Source: Cotesia glomerata
Taxonomy: Eukaryota > Arthropoda > Insecta > Hymenoptera > Braconidae
Length of the DNA stretch: 64,000 nucleotides
Direction: 5' to 3'
Assembly (NCBI RefSeq): GCF_020080835.1
Contig: NC_058164.1
Coordinates: 20,950,688-21,014,687, forward strand
Under the pieces are notes generated by a model. That model did not search any database and was not told the DNA's origin. It saw only the letters and a program-made list of their open reading frames with translations. Below are positions 35,001 through 45,446 of the stretch, in pieces; the first letter of the stretch is position 1; each line of letters opens with the position of its first letter. A program made the position numbers and the translations under genes.

Positions 35001-35827
35001 AGGAGCGATATTTGAGATATTTAATATTTTTAGGTTAACACCCCCGCAACCCCCCTTGTAGGTCGAATTTCAAAAAAACCGTTCTTAGCTGACCTGGACT
35101 CGAGGAAAGGAATATGCATACCAAATTTCAAGTCTCTAGGTCTTATGGTTCCAGAGATATCGTGATGAATGACTATATACGTAGGAATCTCTTATATATA
35201 GATTAACACCCCCGCAATCCCGCTTGTGGGTCGAATTTCGAAAAATCCGTTCTTGGCTGACCTCTACTCTGGGAAACGAATATGCATACCAAATTTCAAG
35301 ACCATAGGAGCAATATTTGAAAAATTTAATATTTTTAGGTTAACACCCCCGCAACCCCCCTTGCAGGTCGAATTTCGAAAAATCCGTTCTTAGCTGACCT
35401 GGACTCGGGGAAAGGAATATGCATACCAAATTTCAAGTCTCTAGGTCTTATAGTTTCAGAGATCTCGTGTTATGTCAGTGTATATTTAATTTTTTTAGGT
35501 TAACACCCCCGCAACCCTGCTTGTAGGTCGAATTTCGAAAAATCCGTTCTTAGCTGACCTGGACTCGGGGAAAGGAATATGCATACCAAATTTCAAGTCT
35601 CTAGGTCTTATAGTTTCAGAGATCTCGTGTTATGTCAGTGGATAGACGCAACTCTCCTATATATATATAGATACATACAGTCACGGTGACATCACCGCGG
35701 AAATAGTTAGAAAGCTTCCTAGGACCTCAAAACGTCGAGATCTGATGAAAACTCGATTTTCGAAAAACGGGGTGAAAACAATAACTTCCCGATTTTTGAA
35801 AATTTTTAATTTTCTTAGCGGGAAGTT
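31368..35827 (+). repeat. Repeat X, split at its microsatellite by a Helitron (unit 1)
   Basis: Starts aggaaaacggttgaccc, runs to the (CA)n tract (31,947-31,998), is interrupted at 32,002-35,671, and resumes at tacatacagtcacggtgac to finish with gcgggaagtt at 35,827, 20 bp from gene 2 exon 3. Unit 2 has the same repeat without the Helitron. Confidence 0.7.
32002..35671 (-). mobile_element. Helitron-like element with internal minisatellite, unit 1 (3.67 kb)
   Basis: On the minus strand it begins TCTATATATATATAGG (35,671) and ends in the hairpin GCCCAGCGGAGCGGGC followed by GGGTAACAG and CTAG (32,002), between a host A and T of the (CATA)n tract. Unit 2 has an unfilled site at about 56,461. 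The interior contains roughly 110-150-bp tandem repeats with the core 'acacccacccccgcaatcc...ccaaatttggagtctataggagctat' (32,745-34,380 and 34,760-35,640). Several further copies of the TCTATATA 5' end (about 34,432, 35,205) suggest nested or repeatedly recombined Helitrons. No Rep/helicase gene. Confidence 0.75.
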
Positions 35828-35847
35828 AAAAATTTAATAAATCTTAC

Positions 35848-36461
35848 AGGAGATGGTGGACAATCGGTCGCCACAAATCCAAATAATTTGAGATTTGGAG
35901 CCAGTATGACAGGTTCATCGAACATTCCACAGAAGCCCATCTCAAAATCTAATCCAGTTTGTATGACATATTCACCCATCGATGCTCCCAGTAAATGAAA
36001 GCGGGCCTAAAAATTATAATTATTCATTATGTTTATCATTAATACAATAATATTAATCATATAATATTCATTAGAGAAATTATAATTAACAAACGCTTGG
36101 TTGTTAACATCTATATAAACATCTGGCTCGGTGAAATATTCTTTACTAAAAGTTTGACACAATGCATCCTCTATATTGATTTCGAGAATACCCTGAAAAG
36201 TAAACAAAAACAAAGATCATTATTGCACAATGAAATATTCTTTGTAATTTTAGTAAATCGAGTATGTGTTTAAATTTTTTTGAAAAATGTTTATCTTTCT
36301 TCCGACAACTTCTACAAAAAGAATTTTCTTTCGTAAGAACAAAAAGATAAAAAAAATAAGGCGACATTTAATTAAATCAACGACTTTTGAAATACCTGTA
36401 TTCCAATGAGTTGAGGTATGATTGCAATAAATATGCCTTGAATCATTTTTTTGATAATCAT
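35848..36461 (-). pseudogene. Gene 2, unit 1: paralogue of gene 1 with broken exon 2
   Basis: Exon 1 36,396-36,461 (22 codons, signal peptide MIIKKMIQGIFIAIIPQLIG) and exon 3 35,848-36,006 (53 codons) have good splice sites. Exon 2 keeps only its first part (about 36,087-36,192). Compared with unit 2, about 180 bp containing the end of exon 2, its GT donor and part of the intron are missing, with ttaa microhomology at the join. Exon 3 matches gene 1 exon 3 in length and pattern (LGASMGEYV, FC...DEPVILAP, DCPPSP). No exon 4 was found. Confidence 0.65.
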
Positions 36462-37291
36462 ATTTAAGTAAATCTCTTCAAGTAATATGTATACTGATCA
36501 ATTCTATAAAACAGTTACTAGAAAATAAAATTATGAAAAAATAATGCCGTCGACTGGTGTGTACAGTATCATCACCAGCGATCATTTACATAAAATGAAA
36601 CAACAATGTCATGCAAGATTGTGCTACAAAGAAAATATTATGAATAAATTCCGTTGTTTTTTATTGAATTAATTAGATTATCTACACGAGTTATCTTTTT
36701 TTTTACATTCGAACGTAATTAAGTCTATTGTAAATTTATTTATTTTATGCATTTCTGATATTCGTGACAATAGACTTTATTAGATACCGAACTATGGCAT
36801 TCATCTTTATTATACAACTTTTGAAAAGTTTTTCTGCACGCTTCATTCAGATCGTAATTTTCGCCATTGAACATTATGATTGATTAGTATTACAAGTTTT
36901 GTATAATGTTTAATCATTACTAATCCAAAAATATTTTATATATTTTTGTCACCAATTATCGTTGAAAATGATTTGGTTAGTATTGAAAAATTTTGAATCA
37001 TTACAAATAATTTTTAATCATGAAATAATGCTAGAATTTTTGTAACCAGTTATAATTGGAAATAATTTGATTAGTATTAAAAATTTGTAATTATGTCAAA
37101 TAATTCGTCATCGTGAAATAATGTTCGAATTTTTATTATCAGTTATGAGTGGAAATGATTAGTTTAGTGTAAAGAAAATTCCAATAATGGTAAATTATTT
37201 CTATTGGCGAAATTTCGATTAAACGAAATGGTTTGATAAAATCACCAATGGTTAATATTATAATTATATTCAATGTTATAGAATAGTGTAC
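36462..37291 (-). other. Upstream region of gene 2, unit 1, to the duplication junction
   Basis: AT-rich, near-identical to 58,401-59,078. It is uninterrupted here at the site (37,139/37,140) where the DIRS element sits in unit 2. Diffuse repeats of 'atgattaat' / 'ttatcgttgaaaatgatttggttagta' are visible from 36,870 to 37,170. No ORF. Confidence 0.5.
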
Positions 37292-37807
37292 ATGGCGTGG
37301 TCACGATAATTGCCGAAAAACTTAACTCATCAATTCCATTTTTTTTATACGCTTCAGTATTATCTGTAATTAAGTCCTTTTGAAGATCACGATCTAATTC
37401 AATATAGTCTATATTATTAAAAGAGATTCCTATCTATATAGTCACTCATCACGATATCTCGGGAACCATCAGACCTAGAGACTTGAAATTTGGTTTTTAA
37501 AATATAGCTCCTATCGACTCCAAATTTGATAGAAATCTTCTGCAAGAGATGTAGAAATAGTTTACGATAGATCACCCCAAAGGAAGTTGTGGGGGTGGGC
37601 ATTAACAATTAAAATTTTTATTTTTCAATCTATAGCTCCTACAGACTCCAAATTTGATAGAAATTTTCTATAATTGATGTAAAAATCATTTATGAACAAA
37701 TTTTACGATATTTCATCCCACAGGGGATTGCGAGAGTGGGTATTAACGATGAAAATTTTTAAGTTTCACACTGTAGTTCCTACAGAATTGGTAGTAATTT
37801 TCTATAA

Positions 37808-38415
37808 GTGTTCAAAGAGTTCATTTATAATTTTCAACGATAGATTCTTCTGTGTCCGTATTTGAGCGAACTAGGGCGAATGTAAGTGAATTATATTTTA
37901 AAACTCTCAAAGAGTTCATTTATAATTTTCAACGTTAGATTCTTCTGTGCCTGAATTTGAGCGAAATTGGGCGAATTTGTGTGAATCAGGTTTTAAAACT
38001 CTCAAAGCGATTATTTATAATTTTCAATTTGTGCGAATTACGGCGAATTCTGATGAATTAGATCTTTTAGTCAGTGTGTCTGAATTTGCGCGAATTACGG
38101 TGAATTAGTATGAATCAGGTTTTAAAACTCTCAGAGAGTTCATTTATAATTTTCAACGTTAGATCTCTCTGTTCCTTAAATTGACGGAATTTGGGCGAAT
38201 TAGTGTGAATTAGGTTTTAAAACTCTCAAGGAGTTAATTTATGATTTTCAACATTAGATCCTTTTGTGCCTGAATTTGAGCGAATTTAGGCGAATTAGTA
38301 TGAATTATTTTTTAAAACTCTCAAAAAGATCATTTATAATTTTCAAGGTTTGATCCTTCTGTGTTTGTTTTTTGAGCGAATCAGGATGTATTAGACTTTA
38401 AAACATCTAAAGAAT
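37808..38415. repeat. ~96-bp minisatellite, unit 2
   Basis: Counterpart of 11,869-12,545 with one fewer internal sub-repeat. Preceded (37,433-37,805) by the Helitron-type minisatellite segment, shortened relative to unit 1. Confidence 0.7.
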
Positions 38416-39331
38416 TCATTTTTCACGATCATTAATTACGGCTGTGCGAATAGTGTTCGAATCGAATATTCAAATAGTTCGAATATTCACACACTCCTAA
38501 TTTTTTTTCTAAGCCTAATATTTTCGCCGTAATATCAAAACTTAAAACAATTAATTTTAAAATAAAAAAATTAAATTAAAAATAATCTATCCTAATATCG
38601 TAACGAGGAAAAATTTGATTGTCTGTTTGTTTACATTAACTAGTCTCCAAAACTACTAAACCGATTAAAAAAATTAGGAAAACGGTTGACCCTAAAGGCC
38701 ATCCCTGCAACTTCCCGCTACCTCCATACCTAAGTGTTAATCAATTCACTTATTTTTTAAGCTCTTCGAGCTCAAAAATATAATTTTTGTGTAATTTTGA
38801 GCTTTCCGAGCTCAAATAAAACGCTGTTCTGTGCTCGAAGAGCTCAAAAGGCTAATACAAGTTTTATAGAACACTATTTTTTGAATTTTCAATCCGCAAT
38901 AACTTTTGAATGAAATAACCGATTTTCTCGCGGTTTACGGCATTCAACGCAGTTTTTTGAGTTCTTTGAAAAATCTCCAAACGTAAACTGGTCAGACTAA
39001 AAATTTGATAGAAATTCTGAAAAAAACATTTTTTTCAATTTTTTTCGACAACGATATCTCACGAACAAATCAACCGATTTTGACTGGGCTGGTAGCAATC
39101 GACGTGGTTTTTTGAGGTTGAGAGCTGATTAGTTTTTAGAATTGATCGGTTCAGCCGTTTAAAAGATATTTCAAAAAAACGAATTTTTGGAAATTTTATT
39201 TTTGAGATTTTTCAAAATTGATTGACTCAAATTTTGTAAATTAATATTAGAATTCTAGGGGCAAAGGAACTCTTCAGAACGCCGCTTATTTCGATCGAAT
39301 CGGATGATCCGTCCAAAAGTTATGAGAGATT

Positions 39332-39392
<61 letters not shown>

Positions 39393-39934
39393 TCGGGGCA
39401 GAAGAGATACTGCTACCGGGCGCGTCTCCCCGAGCGGATGGGAGAACGCTCGCTGTCTTTGGATGACACTTAATCTCTTAGTTGATGAGGTACAGCGGGT
39501 AGGAGCCAAGCAAAATAACCAAACAAAATAAGCTCCCGTGGACAAAACTCCCCTTCAATGGGTTGGTTACACTAACTGACCTAGCAAGACGATTGGTTCC
39601 TGCTGTAACTCACTGGGAGTGTCCGAAACCTGTATCGTAGTTTCCGACGATGCAGGCCACGGCTGATGTGGGCTTGCTCTGCCGAGGTGAAAGTTGCAGC
39701 AGTGGATCAGGAGCCAGCCACTTCGGGCCTTGATCAGGAAGTACGCAGTGAGTGTTAGAGATCGGAATCTTCACTGCTCCGAGCGAGTCTAGTCCGTCCG
39801 TGTATTCCGGGACTGGCTAAGTGTCGGCTAGGCCTCAGGGAACTGGGGTAGGAGTACTATCTCCGAGGGTACACCCGTTCCTAGTTATGGCAACCCGCTC
39901 CACTCCGTACGATGCGCTGGTAAATTAAAAAAGT

Positions 39935-41287
39935 ATGAGTAACCCACAGGAAACAAAGAAGAGGGGAAACGGGCTACATGCCCAACAAGCAGCGATTGAC
40001 GCAAGCGCTGAAATGAAGCGTTCGCAAGCGCTCAAACGCCTTGAAAAGCTGATCAGTGAGCTGAATGATTTCGTCCAACCAAAGGTCAACATTCACAAAG
40101 AGATAAAATCCAAGATGATTGGTGTAACTAACGCCCTTCAAAGGTTTGAGAAGCTGGATGAGGAGTGGCGCTCATCATTGCAGCGCATTTCTCATGCTAC
40201 ACAGGAGAAAGCCTGTCAGGCTGTCGTCGTGACTGACGAAGCAATGGACACCGGAGCTGAAGGTGATGGTGAATCAGTCGCTGAAGACAAGGGTGAAACT
40301 GACACAAGGCCTGGAAAGAGAAAGGACCGAAACTCGCCAGAGCCGACCGATAAAGTCACAAAGAAGAAGGACTTGAAAAAAAGCCCTCCCCAACGACTGG
40401 TAGGGCAGGTCGACGAACCTAAGAAGACGACTGACTGGGAAAAAGTACAGTCTAAGAAGGAGAAGAGAAGGCTAGCTAGAGAGCAACTCCCAAAGCAACC
40501 GCCGAAAGAGCCCCGGCCGGAACCTAAGCGGAAGAAACCGCGAAAATGGACCAGGCCTGACGCTCTGATCATCCGTCCGGTCGAGAAGAAGAAGTACGCC
40601 GAAATATTGCGTCGTATAAAGCAGGCCGTCCCTGACGAACAGGTCCGCACAACCGTGGAAAAGATCCACAAAACCAAAACTTGGGACATGCTGATTACGC
40701 TCTCAAAGAAGAGTATCGACAAAGGCCAAGCCTTGCAAAAGACCATCATGGATATTCTTCAAAAAGAGGCCGACGTAATCTGCAAAGGACCGCAGGAGAC
40801 CATCGAGATCCGAGACATTGATGATGACACGACGAAGGAGCACATTCAGACTGCCCTGAAAACGGAAACCGGAGAAACTTGCGAAATACCACTAGAGGCT
40901 ATCAAGATCCGTAAGGCCTACAGAGGTACGCAAACGGCTACAGTGACACTACCAGCAGCTGGAGTACAACAGCTACTGGAAGGAAGCGGCAAAATAAGGA
41001 TTGGCTGGGTCAATTGCCGAATAAGAGCAACTAGAAGACCAGTCCAATGCTTTAAATGCTGGCACTTCGGACATGTTGGGTCCCAATGTAAAAGCCAAGT
41101 ATACCGGTCTAAACTCTGCATCAGATGTGGACAAGAAGGGCACCGTATCTCTGACTGTAAAAATCCTGCCAAGTGTGCAATATGTGCTGAGCAGCAAGGA
41201 GCAAAGGACGTGGCTCACCATGCCGGCACCCACAGGTGCCCGGTATTTCAGGAGGCGCTCCAGAAGTTGACGAACAAACAACCATGA
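39935..41287 (+). CDS. Family A ORF1: gag-like nucleic-acid-binding protein
   Basis: Intact 450-residue frame. The N-terminal third is predicted helical/coiled-coil (residues ~20-95). It is followed by an acidic then strongly Lys/Arg/Pro-rich region (~95-205) and a conserved RNA-binding-like region (~210-350). Three zinc knuckles end it: CFKCWHFGHVGSQC, CIRCGQEGHRISDC and CAICAEQQ...H....RC. R1-clade ORF1 proteins coat element RNA and deliver it to the nucleus. The stop (TGA 41,285-41,287) overlaps the ORF2 start (ATG 41,284) in ATGA, the usual arrangement for termination-reinitiation. Confidence 0.9.
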   Translation: MSNPQETKKRGNGLHAQQAAIDASAEMKRSQALKRLEKLISELNDFVQPKVNIHKEIKSKMIGVTNALQRFEKLDEEWRSSLQRISHATQEKACQAVVVTDEAMDTGAEGDGESVAEDKGETDTRPGKRKDRNSPEPTDKVTKKKDLKKSPPQRLVGQVDEPKKTTDWEKVQSKKEKRRLAREQLPKQPPKEPRPEPKRKKPRKWTRPDALIIRPVEKKKYAEILRRIKQAVPDEQVRTTVEKIHKTKTWDMLITLSKKSIDKGQALQKTIMDILQKEADVICKGPQETIEIRDIDDDTTKEHIQTALKTETGETCEIPLEAIKIRKAYRGTQTATVTLPAAGVQQLLEGSGKIRIGWVNCRIRATRRPVQCFKCWHFGHVGSQCKSQVYRSKLCIRCGQEGHRISDCKNPAKCAICAEQQGAKDVAHHAGTHRCPVFQEALQKLTNKQP

Positions 41288-44262
41288 GGATACTACAGCT
41301 CAATCTCAACCATTGTGAGGCAGCGCATGACCTGCTCATGCAATCCGTGCGAGAATTAGAGCTTGACTTTGTACTAATAGCAGAGCCATATAAACACCTG
41401 AGTACCCAACCCTGGGAATCTGATAGCACATCCAAAGCTGTCATCTGGTCATGTGGCAAGCTCCCTTTCCAAAATGCAGTCGACAACAGCAATGCCGGCT
41501 TTGTAGCAGTATCAGTAGAGGGCATCCGCTTCTATAGCTGCTACGCACCACCTAGCCTCTCCATTGTTGACTTCACTGATTTCTTGGATCGACTAACTGA
41601 AGATGCGAAGCAATACCATCCAGTAGCGATAGCCGGAGACTTCAACTCCTGGGCAGTTGACTGGGGCAGCAAACATACCAACGCACGAGGGAAAGCACTA
41701 CTAGAGGCCTTTACTACACTAGATGTAGTTTCGCTCAACAGTGGTGATACGCCGACCTACACCAAAGGTGACGCAAGCTCAATTGTAGACCTCACTTTTG
41801 TCAGTAATAGCCTTGCTAGAGGTGACTACAACTGGAAAGTGTTGGACATCTACACTTCCAGCGACCATCATGCGATATTCTGGGAAATATCAAACGACCA
41901 GAACCTCAAGAGACCAATCAAGCAGTCTAACATCGTTGGTTGGAAGGTGAAATCTTTTGACCCAGAAGCATTGCTAATAGCCCTCGATGGTGATCCGATC
42001 AACACTGGATGTGCAGAACAACATACTAAGGACCTGATGAGGAGAGTAACACATGCTTGTGATGCCAGTATGCCTCGTAAACGTGGCATAAATTCGAGAC
42101 CTTCGGTGCATTGGTGGAACGACCACATCAGCGTCCTCCGTAAAGAGTGTCATAGAAAGAGAAGAATCTCCCAGCGCGGCTATCAATGGCTCAACTCAGT
42201 GGAGCTGATCGCAGAGTACAAAAAGGCGCGTCGTGAGCTGAATAAAGCCATCAAAGAGAGCAAAAGAAGATGCTGGAAAGAGCTTATATACGAGTTGGAT
42301 AAAGACGTGTGGGGTAGGCCTTATAAGGTGGTTATGACCCACTTGAAAAAACAACAAATGCCATCACCTACGTGTCCTCAACTTCTTCAGAAAATCGTCA
42401 CTGCACTGTTCCCACAGCAACGCAACTTCGATTACCAGTTGGCGCCAGGCGAACTGGACGACATTCCACCTGTCACTGAAGAAGAACTGCTGGAGGCCTG
42501 TAACCGTGTAGGGAATAATAAAGCGCCGGGATTGGACGGAATCCCTAATATAGCCTTGAAAACCATCATAAAGGCAGCTCCAACATTATTCCTCGACGCT
42601 TATAATGCATGCCTCAAGGAGGGGACTTTTCTTCGTAAGTGGAAACAGCAACGATTGGTACTGTTACCTAAAGGGAAGAAACCACCAGAAGAACCGTCAT
42701 CTTACCGACCACTTTGCATGCTAGATACGGCGGGTAAGATATTTGAGCGCATAATTCACCAGAGAATTGAAGCAGTAGTCGACCCACTCCTGGCAGACAA
42801 TCAGTATGGTTTCCGGAAAGGACGATCAACCCTGGACGCAATCAAACAGGTTGTTGATACGGCCAAGGAAGCAATCGCAGGAACCAGATGGAAAGGTGGA
42901 ACGAAGAAGTATTGCATGGTGGCGACACTAGACATCAGAAACGCCTTCAACTTCGCCAATTGGAAATGCATTATGCAGGCCCTCCAAGAGAAGAATGTAC
43001 CAGAATACCTGCTTAAGATCGTAGCAAGCTACTTCGAAAACAGGGTCCTGAAGTATGACACGAAGACCGGTCCGAGGGAGTATGATATTACTGGAGGGGT
43101 ACCACAAGGTTCAGTTCTAGGCCCGCTCCTGTAGAACATTATGTATGACGGTCTATTAAGACTAACTCTGCCAAGAAACGTCAAACTCGTAGCATATGCA
43201 GATGACGTAGCCGTAGTGATCGTTGCCAAACACCTTGACGAGATAAATCATATGTTCGATCTCACTTTTGAGCACGTTAACCGGTGGATGGACACAGTGA
43301 ACCTGCAACTGGCGCAACACAAGACTGAGGCAGTACTTATTACCAGCAGAAAAGTGGTAGAGACCATTAAGCTGAAAGTCGGCGAACAAGAAATCACATC
43401 ACAACCTTATATCCGATATTTGGGAGTGATGCTTGATGCCCGACTCAACTTCAAGCAGCAAGTGGAACATGTCAGTGCCAAAGCATCAGTAGTGAGGGCT
43501 AGTCTCGCACGACTAATGCCGAACGTCGGAGGCCCAAAACAGAGCAGGAGGCTATTATTGTCATCAGTAGTCACATCGGTGCTCACTTACGGAATATCCA
43601 TTTGGGCCGACGCATTAAAGACGCAAGAATCATGGAGAAAGGCTGGACCAGTATATCGACTGAGTGCCCTACGAGTAGCTAGCGCCTTCCGCACAATATC
43701 AGAGGAAGCAGTGTGTGTTATTTCCGGTACTCTGCCTCTCAGAGTCCTAGCTGAGAAAAGACGGAACCTATATCAACGAAAAAGGTCAACCACACTGAGC
43801 CCTGAAGAACTTAGAAAGGAAGAACGGCAATACAGCATCGCAAGATGGCAACAAGACTGAAATGCTTCAGAGAAAGGTCGGTGGACGTACCGTCTCATAC
43901 CTCGGATTGATGTGTGGTTCAGCCGGAGTCACGGTGAGATCAACTATTATTTAACGCAGATGTTATCAGGACACGGATGTTACCGGAAGTATCTTCACCG
44001 CTTTAAGCACGATGATACCCCAGAGTGCCCGTCCTGTCCAGGGGCCAATGAAGATGCGGAGCATGTTTTCTTTGTGTGTCCACGTTTCAACCAACAGCGC
44101 GATGAGTTGGGGAAGATTCTGAAAAAGAGAACCCAACCAGAGTCAATAGTAGAAGCAATGTTGTCGTCAGAAGCTGCCTGGAACGCCACAAGCACTTTTG
44201 CTACAAAAGTGCTTACCGAGTTGCGATCCACTGAGAGGAAAAGAGCGAAAGACAGAATCTAG
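41284..44262 (+). pseudogene. Family A ORF2: endonuclease-reverse transcriptase with two nonsense codons
   Basis: The natural start is ATG 41,284. An upstream in-frame ATG at 41,236 lies inside ORF1. About 992 residues: APE endonuclease (MRILQLNLNH, AEPYK, AGDFNSWAVDW, SIVDLTFVS, SSDHHAIFW), RT (KGKKPPEEPSSYRPLCMLDT, QYGFRKGRSTLDAI, LDIRNAFN, GGVPQGSVLGPLL, YADDVAVVI), and a C-terminal CCHC finger (CPSC...H....C). All segments are in one frame, broken only by TAG at 43,132-43,134 and TGA at 43,858-43,860. Each replaces Trp in related copies and each is a single G-to-A change. Function requires read-through, so probably recently inactivated. Confidence 0.9.
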
Positions 44263-45446
44263 AAGGAAGAAATAACATCTTAGCCACCAGAAGGAAGAGC
44301 GGCAGCTAATTCCTCCCCCCGCGAAGAAATGCCTTACGGCGGTACCATGGGGGATCAGAGGATAGAAGAGAAAGGAGTTTAGGGTTTAGTGGGTAGGGAC
44401 GTCAGCGTCGAGTTTTAGTATGACGCTGCGTCGAGTCGCCACATATCCAGGCCAAACAGCTATGCCTAGAATCCGTAAAAAGGATTCCCCCCCCTAAAAA
44501 AAAAAAAAAACACACACACACATACATACATACATACATACATACATACATACATACATACATACAGACACGGTGACGTCACCGCGGATAGCCAGGAAAG
44601 CTTCCTAGGACCTCAAAACGTCGAGATCTAATGAAAACTCGATTTTCGAAAAACGGGGTGAAAACAATAGCTTCCCGATTTTTTAAAATTTTCAATTTTC
44701 TTAGCGGGAAGTTAAAAATTTTTTCATCGTTGGGAAACTACACTATCCCCGGGCGACATAGGCTACATTACATCATAATTAATTTAAACATTTTTGTTAA
44801 ATACCCGTGCGAAGCCGGGGTGACCTGCTAGTTTAATAAACTATATTATACTAGCCATATCAATTATAGTTATATTGTTATAGCAATAAACTAAAATCCA
44901 CTTATTGTTTGTGTATCTGTATCTATGTAAATAAGGTTTGTTCACAACACATGCGCAGTACTTTTCTTTTCTGAGTGGACAATGGCGCGAAAGATTTAAA
45001 AGTATTTGTAATTTATTTTAATCTATTTTATTATAGAAAATGAGATTATAAGGCGTGCACTTTTGGATTTTCCTAACTTTTTTTTGTTTTTTTCTCAACA
45101 TTATTCTTAAAATGTACGAAAATTTACCTATAAGTTAATTTTTGAGTTCTTCGAACTTCAAAATATGAATTTGAATCCTCTTCTGTTTCCCAAATTTAAA
45201 AAGGTAAGTAAATAAAAAAATGCACAGCCAACAGCTTAATCAGTAAATTTGAATTTATTCCATCAACAGCTTACAATACAAACAGAAAACAGCAAAATGA
45301 GACTATTTTTGTGTCAAGTAATTTTTCTATAATCGACCATACTTTCATTAAATATTTAATGACGAATTAATTAAATTTTTACATTTGGTTTACATTGTCT
45401 TCAATGGACAACATTCAAATGCATGACATTGAAGTTTCGCTAAGCT

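Larger units (their letters stand above)
39392..44510 (+). mobile_element. Family A R1-clade retrotransposon, near full length (copy A3)
   Basis: 5.1 kb: 5' UTR with a CTCGGGG...CCCCGAG hairpin (39,392-39,934), ORF1, ORF2, 3' UTR (44,263-44,495) and poly(A) (44,496-44,510), embedded in (CA)n on the left and (CA)n(CATA)n on the right. Lies in the same microsatellite as A2 in unit 1 but belongs to a clearly different lineage. Only two nonsense codons separate ORF2 from an open frame. Confidence 0.9.
38586..44831 (+). mobile_element. Helitron-like element, unit 2, carrying repeat X and family A element A3
   Basis: Begins TCTATCCTAATATCG after a host A and ends CCCGTGCGAAGCCGGGGTGACCTG-CTAG (44,831) before a T. 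Body: repeat X (about 38,673-39,334), (CATA)(CA)n, retrotransposon A3, and the repeat X end (44,566-44,716). Orthologous in position to 12,703-16,813. Confidence 0.75.

Noticed and set aside
40216..40749. 177-residue minus-strand ORF
   Set aside because: Shadow of the intact family A ORF1 on the opposite strand.
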